This document shows positions 55,346 through 62,736 of a DNA stretch of 64,000 nt, one piece after another (the stretch's first letter is position 1; every line of letters begins with the position of its first letter). The notes below the pieces were generated by a model. It saw only the letters and a list, made by a program, of their open reading frames with translations. It was not told the DNA's origin and searched no databases. This stretch comes from GCA-003244245 sp035606945. Its GTDB lineage: Bacteria > Actinomycetota > Actinomycetes > Mycobacteriales > Pseudonocardiaceae. Location: contig DATNDR010000123.1 of assembly GCA_035606945.1 (NCBI GenBank), positions 1 to 64,000 on the forward strand. Direction: 5' to 3'. The position numbers and the translations under genes were made by a program.

Positions 55346-55612
55346 ATGTCTGACGCATTGAGCTTTACCGAGATTGACGGTCAGCACGTTGAGTTGCTTC
55401 CGGCCCGTACCGTTCTGTCTCTGGGCGGCATTGCCAAGAGTGGCGGCGGCGTGTGTGGCGGAAGCGGCGGCACCGGTGGCAACGGCGGCGATGCTTATGG
55501 TGGCATCGGAGTCAACGCCCTGAACATCATCCTTCAGCACCAGCAGGACAACTACGCTGCTAACGCGTGGGGCGGCCCAGGCGGCAGCGCTGATGGCGGT
55601 AACTGCCACTGA
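55346..55612 (+). CDS. Small leader-type protein E (LPARTV family)
   Basis: 88 residues, ATG 55346 with GAGGAGGA upstream. Leader: 'LSFTEIDGQHVELLPARTVL'. The variable part is Gly-rich with 'GGVCGGSGG', 'GGIGVNALNIIL', 'HQQDNYAAN' and the end 'GGNCH'. It is the same subtype as gene A, longer by 14 residues. The similarity to unit A extends into the 3' non-coding part, so whole units were duplicated. Confidence 0.85.
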   Translation: MSDALSFTEIDGQHVELLPARTVLSLGGIAKSGGGVCGGSGGTGGNGGDAYGGIGVNALNIILQHQQDNYAANAWGGPGGSADGGNCH

Positions 55613-55813
55613 CGGCAGTATCTGCTGACGACGGCAGTATCTGCTAACCAACGGCCGCGCAGTTCAGCGGTGATCGCATGCGGTGTCGTTTGCTAGGGAG
55701 CGACATCTGTATGGCCGGCGCAACGCCGAGGTGGTGCTGGGGCAGCCGACTACAACGCTAGTCGTGCAGCACCGCCCCGCGACCCAGTGAGCGCGAGCGT
55801 GATCGTCGGCACG

Positions 55814-55844
55814 GGAGGGGTGGCCGCTATGCGGCCACCCCTCC
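55814..55844. terminator. Shared hairpin after gene E
   Basis: A perfect 14-bp inverted repeat, GGAGGGGTGGCCGC, loop TAT, GCGGCCACCCCTCC, then GTTTG. It is the counterpart of the hairpins at 51731 and 53064. Here the IS701 remnant separates it from gene F. Confidence 0.8.
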
Positions 55845-55850
55845 GTTTGC

Positions 55851-56297
55851 ATGTGGGGCAATCGTTCGGCTCCGGGTTTCTTGATTGGTCTACCACCGTC
55901 CGTATGCCCGCTTTAAGCGCGTTTCGTCTATGGCCGCGGCGCGCAGTGGGACCCCGTGCAGTTATTGGGCAGCATTGGACCGATTCACTGACGGTCAAAG
56001 TTCGCGAAGACGGCTGTGTGGTTAAGGTGCACGCTGTGCGCTTTGTTGACCGAGGTGTCCAAATCCGCCCAGCCCCCCGTGGCTACCCAGGGCCGCACCG
56101 ACCGTGTGGTCGCCGCCCTGGTACTCAAGCCGTAGGTCGTGACCAGGTGAGCTGAGCGTTGTGGCGGCGGTAGTGGCTGGTGCGGCCGGGGTGTTGACGG
56201 TGGCGTCGCCAGCGTGACCAGGCTAGCGGATCAGTGGGCCGGTGGGTTCGGTGATGAGGATGGCGACAGGTGGCGGACCTCGCTGCAGGTCAAGGCG
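55851..56297. other. Non-coding flank of the IS701 remnant
   Basis: I find no gene. It probably includes the decayed end of the insertion sequence. No clear terminal repeat is seen here. Confidence 0.4.
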
Positions 56298-56920
56298 TCA
56301 GCTCGTCGGGTGGTTGGTGCCTTGGGCGGCGGTGATGACCGCACGTAGGGCGGGAGTGAGCATCGCCAGCAGGGTCCAGCGCCGCCTGGCTAGCCGCCGG
56401 CGGACTTGGTGCTCATCGAGTCCGGCCAGGCCCTTGGCGGTTTGAAAGCCTTCCTCGATGGTCCATCGGCGTCCGGCCGCTCGGACCAGTTCCCCAAGCC
56501 GAATCAAAGTCGGGCAGTAGCAGTGGGAGGGCACGAGCTCGGCGTGGCGGGGTGGCGGCGGATAAACAGCCAGTGGTGCCCTGATTCGGCCCTCAAACTG
56601 ACCTACATCCAGGCGTAGTAGCGCTGACCTTTGGCACCAGACCAGCCGAAACCGCTACCAGCACCCTTGGGCAGGCTGGTGGCCAGGGTGTCGGGACGCA
56701 TCGGGCCAGCTGCGGTAGGCACGCGCCGGTCGTACCCGATGGCCAGCACATAGCTCACCTGGCAGGCTTCAAGGTCGGTGCGCAGCCCAGGGTCGGCAGC
56801 GTAGACCTCGTCGGCAGCCACCCACCGCGCCGGCGCCCCGGCATCGACCGCGCAAGCAATCATTGTTTTGGCCAGCGCCGGTTTCGTCGTGAACTCGACC
56901 TCGGCCGGTATTCGGGGTTC
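56298..56920 (-). pseudogene. IS701-like transposase remnant
   Basis: The upstream part reads 'EVEFTTKPALAKTMIACAVD', 'RWVAADEVYAADPGLRTDLE', 'YVLAIGYDRRVPTAAGPMRP', and the downstream part, in another frame, 'RRWTIEEGFQTAKGLAGLDE' and 'HQVRR'. These are the central and C-terminal parts of IS701-type transposases. The change of frame (56535-56603) and the missing N-terminus show that it is inactive. It splits unit E from unit F. Confidence 0.8.
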
Positions 56921-56988
56921 AGTGTGACAGCATGAGGTCTCCGTGCGCGGCCACGATCTTAGTCGTGTCCTGTCGTTATGAGTTGAAC

Positions 56989-57062
56989 GCGGAAGTGCCC
57001 TCTGTCCGGGATCATGGAAGTTCAACAAGCCAATTTCCAAGACAGAGGGGCGCTTCCGTGCG
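56989..57062. repeat. Imperfect inverted repeat, possible insertion-sequence end
   Basis: CGCGGAAGTGCCCTCTGTCC (56989-57008) and GACAGAGGGGCGCTTCCGTG (57041-57060) are inverted with one or two differences and about 32 bases between them. The form suggests facing ends of a deleted insertion element. Confidence 0.4.
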
Positions 57063-57178
57063 TTAGCCCGACGTGTCAACAAATCGTGAAGAGTGCGGGC
57101 TAATCGCTGACCTTGCGATCCAGCTAATCGCCGGTTACCGCAGGTCGTTGCCGAGCGATGTCATGGTCGCTGGGGTGT

Positions 57179-57424
57179 TCAGCAGGCGTTCTGGCTCGTC
57201 ACGTTGCCTGCGCCGAGGCCGAGAACGCCAGCGCCAACACCGATCAAGTTGGTGAGGGCGTCAACGTTAGTACCTTGGAGGCCCACGACGGCCTGCTGGC
57301 TGCACGAGTGGTTTCCACCACCGTCGCCACCACCGGTGTGAGCGAACAGGGACATCACGGTACGGGAGGGAAGCAGTTCGGCGTGCTGCCCGTCGATCTC
57401 TGCGTAGCTCAATGCATCGAACAT
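57179..57424 (-). CDS. Small leader-type protein F (LPARTV family)
   Basis: 81 residues, ATG 57424 with GAGGAGGA upstream. Leader: 'LSYAEIDGQHAELLPSRTVM'. The variable part starts Gly/His-rich, then 'NHSCSQQAVVGLQG', a hydrophobic Gly/Val/Leu stretch ('LIGVGAGVLGLGAG') and the terminal 'SQNAC'. The two Cys enclose about 41 residues, a pattern vaguely like chaplins but without a signal peptide. Convergent toward gene E. Confidence 0.83.
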   Translation of the reverse strand: MFDALSYAEIDGQHAELLPSRTVMSLFAHTGGGDGGGNHSCSQQAVVGLQGTNVDALTNLIGVGAGVLGLGAGNVTSQNAC

Positions 57425-57490
57425 TCAAATCCTCCTCGGAGTGGCCTACAAATGCCTCTTCGGAGTGGACTTCCGATTTGGCTAATTCAA

Positions 57491-57627
57491 ACCATAACAG
57501 CATGGAGTCGTCTGACAACATGCATTCGCCACGTAACTTTGCATTGCATCACGGAGCCTAAAACTGCTTTTTGACTACTGAGGCAGCAACGGCACGGCTA
57601 CCGAGTTGTCGAGGCTTCGGTACCTAT
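57491..57627 (-). promoter_or_regulatory. Promoter region of small gene F
   Basis: On the minus strand: GATAGGTACCGAAG (57614-57627), CTCAGTAGTCAAAAAGCAG, AAAGTTACGTGGCGAATG, CATG, -35 TTGTCA (57513-57518), 16 bases, -10 TATGGT (57491-57496), then GAATTAGCCAAATCGG. It is nearly the same as unit D. Confidence 0.75.
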
Positions 57628-58072
57628 CGGGTGCCGCTCGGGAGCCTTCCCTACTGCCGTCGACCCGTATGAGTACGGTCATCTGCGCTCGTCAGAGGCA
57701 TACCTAGCGGGACGCCGCCGTGGCGGGGCGAGTACCGCGGGATCGGCGAGCCAGCGCAACCGGTACGAGCGACTACCGGTGTTCTACGGAGGAGATGCCC
57801 GCCACTTACGTAGGCTCACCGTCAGTGGCTACCTGAGGTTTCGAGGATCCGATACCGGTCCAGCCGGATACTCTCTTCACGACCACGTAGTGCCCTGCGG
57901 TTTCTAAGTGGATCGCAACGGCACCTCGGTGAGGTTGCTGGTGGTGTCAGCGGTCAGCTGGAGGCTTTATCGCCGGTGTCGCTGTTTCTGACTGTTGTCA
58001 GCCGTGGTGTGATCAGGATGCATCGAGATGGTTTGCCTGCGCCCTGGTTCAGGCGCGGCGATCTGCGATTGA
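57628..58072. other. Gene-free region with possible relic of a seventh unit
   Basis: There is no credible gene. On the plus strand, CTTACGTAGG, GGCTACCTGAGG, GAGGATCCGATACC, a CCACGTAG element and finally TTGTCA (57995-58000) appear in the order of the other units, but no leader gene follows before thpR. Confidence 0.35.
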
Positions 58073-58651
58073 TTATGTGCGTTTCCGCTGGTCTTCCGGT
58101 GCTATTCCGGAAAGTGGCCAGCCGATGATCGGCTCATGCAGCGCGGAACCACCAGACGCTGCGCCCAAACGGCTGCGCACCAGTGTCAGCTCAGTCGCGA
58201 CCCATGGCGGGCCTTGCCAGGATGCCAGCCGCTGGACCAACGGTCGCAAGTCCGCGTCTCCAGGGGCCCGAGCCAAGGTCAGATGCGGCCGGTACGGCCG
58301 GTCCTCTACCGGCAGCCGGCAGCGACGGGCTGCGGCCGCTGCCGAGCCGGCCAGCCTGCGCAGCCTGTCGCGATCACCCTGTACGCCGGTCCACAACACC
58401 CGGCTCCCGAACCGGCCGCCGCCACCGAGGGATAACGACAGCGGTGGGTGCCGAGTGGCCGCCCGGTTGAGCCGGTGGGTCAGCTCGTCAACCACCTCAT
58501 CGCCGACCTCACCGAGGAAGGCCAGCGTCAGGTGCCACTGCTCTGGGCGGTTCCACCGCAACTCGGGTGCCAGCTCGCGCAGTGCTGCGGTGGTGGTTCG
58601 CAGTGCCTCGACAACCTCGTCGGGTGGGGTCAGCGCAACGAACAACCGCAC
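58073..58651 (-). CDS. thpR: RNA 2',3'-cyclic phosphodiesterase ThpR (2'-5' RNA ligase family)
   Basis: 192 residues with the two HxTx motifs of the 2H family: 'WHLTLAF' (His40) and 'RPHLTLAR' (His123). It starts 'RLFVALTPPDEV', typical of ThpR. It hydrolyses 2',3'-cyclic phosphates on RNA. GTG 58651 overlaps the end of the monooxygenase gene by 22 bases. Confidence 0.95.
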   Translation of the reverse strand: MRLFVALTPPDEVVEALRTTTAALRELAPELRWNRPEQWHLTLAFLGEVGDEVVDELTHRLNRAATRHPPLSLSLGGGGRFGSRVLWTGVQGDRDRLRRLAGSAAAAARRCRLPVEDRPYRPHLTLARAPGDADLRPLVQRLASWQGPPWVATELTLVRSRLGAASGGSALHEPIIGWPLSGIAPEDQRKRT

Positions 58652-60141
58652 GGCGCCATCGTGGCAGTCTCATGTACGAGGTATTCGGCGGCCCGGAATC
58701 GACGGGTGGCGCGGCGGAACCGCCAGGTGAACGTCGGCCACAGCGTGGTGTTGTGGCCATGGGCATCGAGGTACCAGCTGGCGCACCCACCCGTGGTCCA
58801 CACCGTGCCCCGCATCCGCCGATGGATATCGCGGTTGTAGGCCGCCTGCGCTTCCGGCCGGACCTCCACCGCGGCAGCCCCGGTACGCCGTAGGTGGCGC
58901 AGCGCGTCGATAGTGTAGGCCACCTGTGACTCGATCATGTAGATCAGCGAGGTGTGACCGAGCCCGGTGTTGGGGCCGACCAGAATGAACAGGTTCGGGA
59001 ACCCGGCCACCGTCGTGCCGCGATGCGCCTGTGCGCCACCGGACCACACCTCGGCCAGGGCACGGCCGTCCCGGCCATGAATCCAGCTGGCCATGGGCAT
59101 GTCGGTGACGTGGAAACCAGTGCCGAAGACGATCGTATCAACGTGCCTGCGGGTGCCGTCGGCGGCCTGCACCCAGTCCGCGCCGACTCGGGCGACGGCC
59201 GACGTGATGACCTCGACATTGGGCCTGGTCAGCGCGGGCAGGTAATCGTTGGAGATCAGGATGCGCTTACATCCGATGGCGTAGTCAGGGGTCAGCTTGG
59301 CGCGCAGCTCGGGATCAGCGACCTGGCGGCGCAGGTGCGCACGGGCGGTCTTCTCGGCGATCTTGAGCAGCCGTGGATTGACCGTGAAGCCGGGCACCAA
59401 CGCCTCGCGACCACAGTAGATCCCGGCGCGCACCAGCCGGTGCAGGCCGGGCATCGCCCGGTACAGCCGCTGCTCGACGTCACCGATGCGCCGCTCGCCG
59501 CGCGGCATGACCCAGGCCGGGGTCCGTTGGAACAGCGTGAGTGAACCGACCGTGGGCTGGATCTGCGGGACGAACTGGATGGCCGACGCGCCGGTGCCGA
59601 TCACTGCTACCTGCCGATCGCGCAGGTCGTAGTCCAGATCCCAGCGCGCCGAGTGGAATACCTTTCCCTGAAACGTATCCAGCCCAGGAAGACTCGGGAT
59701 CTTCGGTTCGGACAGCGGACCGGTTGCGGTGATCAGCACGTCGCAGGTCAACTGGCCGCGGTTGGTGCTGACCTGCCAGCAGCGCCGGAGGTGGTCCCAG
59801 GATGCGGCCAGCACCTCATGATGGAAGCGGATGCGCGGTGCCAGCCCGTAGCGCTGCGCGCAGTGCCGTAAGTAGTCCCAGATCTCTTGCCGGCCGGAGA
59901 AGCTGCGACTCCAGGACGGATTGAGTTCGAACGAGAACGAATACAGCGCCGACGGCACGTCGCAGGCGCAGCCCGGATAGCTGTTGTCTCGCCACGTTCC
60001 GCCCACGTCGGCAGCCCGTTCCAGCACCACAAAATCGGTCATTTCGTGCTGCTGAAGTCTTATTGCCATGCCCAGTCCGGCGAATCCCGCGCCGATGATG
60101 ATGACGTGATGGTGGGTCTGTTCACCCACGACCGCTCCCAT
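58630..60141 (-). CDS. Flavin-containing monooxygenase (Baeyer-Villiger type)
   Basis: 503 residues. FAD-binding 'IIGAGFAGLGMAIRL', the Baeyer-Villiger fingerprint-like 'FQGKVFHSARWD', the NADPH site 'VAVIGTGASAIQFVP', and a C-terminal 'GHNTTLWPTFTW' common in this group. It oxidises ketones or related compounds with NADPH and oxygen; the substrate is unknown. ATG 60141. It probably shares a transcript with thpR. Confidence 0.93.
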   Translation of the reverse strand: MGAVVGEQTHHHVIIIGAGFAGLGMAIRLQQHEMTDFVVLERAADVGGTWRDNSYPGCACDVPSALYSFSFELNPSWSRSFSGRQEIWDYLRHCAQRYGLAPRIRFHHEVLAASWDHLRRCWQVSTNRGQLTCDVLITATGPLSEPKIPSLPGLDTFQGKVFHSARWDLDYDLRDRQVAVIGTGASAIQFVPQIQPTVGSLTLFQRTPAWVMPRGERRIGDVEQRLYRAMPGLHRLVRAGIYCGREALVPGFTVNPRLLKIAEKTARAHLRRQVADPELRAKLTPDYAIGCKRILISNDYLPALTRPNVEVITSAVARVGADWVQAADGTRRHVDTIVFGTGFHVTDMPMASWIHGRDGRALAEVWSGGAQAHRGTTVAGFPNLFILVGPNTGLGHTSLIYMIESQVAYTIDALRHLRRTGAAAVEVRPEAQAAYNRDIHRRMRGTVWTTGGCASWYLDAHGHNTTLWPTFTWRFRRATRRFRAAEYLVHETATMAPCGCSLR

Positions 60142-60446
60142 CTAGAAACGCGTGTCCTGACCGTAACATCACCGATGTCCAGCGGGCTCGGGACAGCTCC
60201 AACCGACTGGCGTAGCCGCTTACCGCTGGCCACCGCAGCCCCGCTATCGACGGACTGAACCCCGCCGACCAGTCGGCGCAGGAGGGCCGCCGCCGGACGC
60301 CGCAGCGGCCGCGCCTGCGCCACACGACAGGGCTCTCCTGGTACTCCTTATTCCCAGCGCCGCTACTTCCTGCCGCGGCTGACCACAGCGGACTTCGAAT
60401 CCGCCCAATGCGCAATCCGCAGGTAAACGAGGGGAGATCGACCCCG
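60142..60446. other. Gene-free intergenic region
   Basis: About 300 bases between divergent genes. I see only shadow frames; promoters for both genes are expected here but none is clear. Confidence 0.4.
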
Positions 60447-61064
60447 GTGGCACCCGAATCGCTCGTCGAGGCCCGCGGGACCGTGTCCGGTCCTCGGATT
60501 TGGGCCCCAGACACCGTCGAGGTCCTGTCCGCGCCCGATCACCTCGCCCAGGCTGCTGCTAGCGCGCTGGGTTGGGACGGCGTCGTGCTGCCGCCGATGG
60601 TGTTGCTCGGCCGCCGGGTGGTGGTTGTCGCCCAGCTACTCGGCGATGTGCACGAGTACCGGATGAGTGCAGGCTGGCGCCCGGTGACCGACCGGGTGTC
60701 GGTATCCACCTGGGACTGGCCCGAGATGCGGCATCTCGTGCCACCGCCCGCGGTCCGCCTGGCCGGCATCATCGCGCCCGCGCGGCACTGGCGCACCGGA
60801 CTCACCGGCGCCGCGCCGTTCGCCGGGCTGTGCCCGACTGCGCTGCTACTGCCGGCGCACATCGCTCGCAACGTGGAGTGCCTCACCCACGTGGAGTACT
60901 ACGGCCCCACCGTGCTGGCCGCGGCCGGCCCCCACGACGTCGACCCCGACGCTGTCGACGTGGTGCACGCCGGGCGCGCCCGTGTGGTCGCGACCACACC
61001 GCTGACCACCACTACCCGGTGGGTGCACGAGATGGTCTACGACCGCCTGCTCGCTACCCGCTAG
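60447..61064 (+). CDS. Conserved-looking protein of unknown function
   Basis: About 205 residues from GTG 60447, with GAGGGGAG upstream (ATG 60408 is possible but has no binding site). No known motif is recognised. It has an Ala/Val-rich first half, 'WDWPEMRHLVPPP', 'CPTALLLP', 'HVEYYGPTVLAA', and ends 'WVHEMVYDRLL'. No signal peptide or membrane helix is evident. The codon pattern is normal for the genome. Confidence 0.65.
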   Translation: MAPESLVEARGTVSGPRIWAPDTVEVLSAPDHLAQAAASALGWDGVVLPPMVLLGRRVVVVAQLLGDVHEYRMSAGWRPVTDRVSVSTWDWPEMRHLVPPPAVRLAGIIAPARHWRTGLTGAAPFAGLCPTALLLPAHIARNVECLTHVEYYGPTVLAAAGPHDVDPDAVDVVHAGRARVVATTPLTTTTRWVHEMVYDRLLATR

Positions 61065-61800
61065 CGACTACGCGGAGGCTGACGGCCGGCCCCGGGTTGA
61101 GTCGCAGTGTCAGCCCGGCACGAGAGCGGTGACGGCGGCTGTGTCGAGGGGATCGACCCGGCGCAGGCCGGCGAGCCCGGCGCAGGTCCGGTCGGTCGTC
61201 ACGATCACGTCGCATCCGGCGTCGATGGCGACCGCCGCGTGCAACCGATCGGCCATTCCCAGACCCGGCGACTCGGTTTCCAGCGCGGTTTGGAGGTGCT
61301 GGGGCGTCACGCTGAGCAGGACGGGGAACAGTTCGCGAGCAATCCGGGCCGTACCCTTCGGCAGCGGCGGTCGGCCTCGATATTCCAGATGCCATACCTC
61401 TTCGATCACGAGGACGGAGGTCGTCGCTAGCAGACGCCCTTCTGCCACCCATGACATGATCTCTGTGCAGGCTGGTCGCTGTGGTGCGTCGTAGCGGGTG
61501 TAGGCGATCACGGCGGTATCGATGAAGGCGAGCACGCCGATCAGCTCGGGGGATGAGCTTGTCGACGTGAGTGTCGAGCAGCGCCTCCAGTGCTTCCGGG
61601 GCCGGCCCACCGGGCACGACGGGGAGTGCGTTGAACCGGGCCCAACTGGCTCGCCGCAGCGGTGCGCGTGGATGCGGGAACGCCTGGTTGATGGCCTCTT
61701 GCACCAGTTCCACCACCGGCACGCCTTGAACGCGCGCGAGCTCACGCAGATGCGCGGCCTGCTCAGCTCGCAGCAAGATCTGCAACCGCTCCATCGGCAT
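61054..61800 (-). CDS. VapB-like antitoxin frame, running on through vapC
   Basis: The first 85 residues look like a VapB antitoxin: 'MERLQILLRAEQAAHLRELA' (ribbon-helix-helix type), 'VVELVQEAINQAF', 'LEALLDTHVDKLIP'. After 61545 the frame does not stop. It continues to 61054 across the whole of vapC in another phase, giving an Arg-rich, shadow-like tail. A stop just before vapC would appear if the C5 tract in the window sequence were C6. So either the antitoxin is frameshifted or this is a sequencing error. Confidence 0.55.
   Translation of the reverse strand: MPMERLQILLRAEQAAHLRELARVQGVPVVELVQEAINQAFPHPRAPLRRASWARFNALPVVPGGPAPEALEALLDTHVDKLIPRADRRARLHRYRRDRLHPLRRTTATSLHRDHVMGGRRASASDDLRPRDRRGMASGISRPTAAAEGYGPDCSRTVPRPAQRDAPAPPNRAGNRVAGSGNGRSVARGGRHRRRMRRDRDDRPDLRRARRPAPGRSPRHSRRHRSRAGLTLRLNPGPAVSLRVVASG
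61110..61535 (-). CDS. vapC: PIN-domain toxin, VapC family
   Basis: 141 residues from GTG 61535. PIN fold: 'AFIDTAVIAY' (first acidic residue), 'VLVIEEVWHLEYRG' (acidic pair), 'GMADRLHAAVAIDAGCDVIV' and 'TTDRTCAGL'. VapC toxins are ribonucleases that cut tRNA or rRNA and are neutralised by a VapB partner. The partner-like frame lies directly upstream. Confidence 0.88.
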   Translation of the reverse strand: MLAFIDTAVIAYTRYDAPQRPACTEIMSWVAEGRLLATTSVLVIEEVWHLEYRGRPPLPKGTARIARELFPVLLSVTPQHLQTALETESPGLGMADRLHAAVAIDAGCDVIVTTDRTCAGLAGLRRVDPLDTAAVTALVPG

Positions 61801-61867
61801 ACACACAGCCCACACACTGCCCGAAGCTCACCGGCGCCAGGGCGGCTGGCCTGCCAGGCTCGACGGT

Positions 61868-62230
61868 GTGCGCATCCTTTTCACCGTTACGCTCCGGCAC
61901 GGGTTCATGTTGCCGGTCGTGCCCTTGATGTGGGCAGCGCGAGCGGCAGGGCACGAGATCCTGGTCGCCACGACGTCGGACATGACCGCGGTGGGGGCTC
62001 AGGCGGGTCTGCCGGTGGTGGACGTGTTCCCGTACCGCGACGTGTGGCAGAGCTGCTCACCGCCGTATCCGGCAAAGCCGACGCGGCGCAGCTGCCTGAG
62101 GAGTACCGGCTCGCCGCCGCCGACGGCAATCCGTTCGGGCTGTTCACCCTGACCATGACCGAGGGCACCATCACCGCCGGCCGGGCGTTCGGCGCGTGGG
62201 GCTGTCCCTGGATCCACGAACCGCAGACGC
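61868..62230 (+). pseudogene. Glycosyltransferase (GT1, macrolide type) N-terminal remnant, frameshifted
   Basis: It begins 'RILFTVTLRHGFMLPVVPLM' and 'AAGHEILVATTSDMTAVGAQ', the N-terminus of UGT-like antibiotic glycosyltransferases. After 'FPYRDVW' the frame changes and continues as 'ELLTAVSGKADAAQLPEEYR' and 'GTITAGRAFGAWG'. The C-terminal nucleotide-sugar domain is absent. Confidence 0.7.
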
Positions 62231-62736
62231 GGCGGCGGCCGCGATCAACGGTACCCCCTACTGCCTGCGGAAATAACTGTGGGGCGGGGCCGTTCCTCTC
62301 GAACGACCCCGCCCCGTTGAGGGTGCCTGCGCGACACGCGTCCGGCGCCGGACGGGGGATCTCCCGGGGCCTGCGATGCACTGGATTAAGTCACCAGGGC
62401 ACCGGGCGGTGGGATCCGGCGGTCATCAGACCAACGTTGACGGTGACAGTCGGTCAGGCAACGACGGTCACCGGCGCGGCACTCCACTCGGTGAAGAGCA
62501 GGACTATGGAGTTGTGGCGCTCCCACCGGCGGCGCGCGGGGCGTGCAACGCCGCCGGCAGGAGTGTTCGGTTGTGGCCGGCGATCCTTCGACATCTCGGT
62601 CGGGGGCACGGACGTTCGCCGGATCACCGGCCACATGGCGGCTGCTCAGCCTTCGTGGATGGGGGGGAACCCACGAACAGTGACGAGTCCGCCAGCTCTA
62701 TTGAATTGTGGTGGTGGCGGCAGTAGCAGGCGGCCG
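62231..62736. other. Gene-free region with a strong hairpin
   Basis: No supported gene. An inverted repeat, GGGGCGGGGCCGTTC / GAACGACCCCGCCCC with a 5-base loop and one mismatch, lies at 62281-62315 and looks like a terminator or attenuator. Several open frames exist but resemble shadows. Confidence 0.45.
62281..62315. terminator. GC-rich hairpin after the glycosyltransferase remnant
   Basis: 15-base arms with one mismatch and loop CTCTC. There is no U tract. It lies just downstream of the broken glycosyltransferase. Confidence 0.5.

Noticed and set aside
51350..57424. CRISPR-like array in the island
   Set aside because: The repeated elements are promoters and hairpins several hundred bases apart; there are no regular repeat-spacer units and no cas genes.
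51350..57424. Known lanthipeptide or lasso-peptide cluster
   Set aside because: The leaders do not match those I know, and no cyclase, dehydratase, protease or transporter is next to them.
50838..58072. Integrative element with attachment sites at tRNA-Leu
   Set aside because: The context is suggestive, but I found no integrase gene and no second copy of the tRNA 3' end.
62376..62726. Plus-strand 116-codon frame
   Set aside because: Gly/Arg-rich without binding site or motif; overlapping frames on both strands look equally poor.
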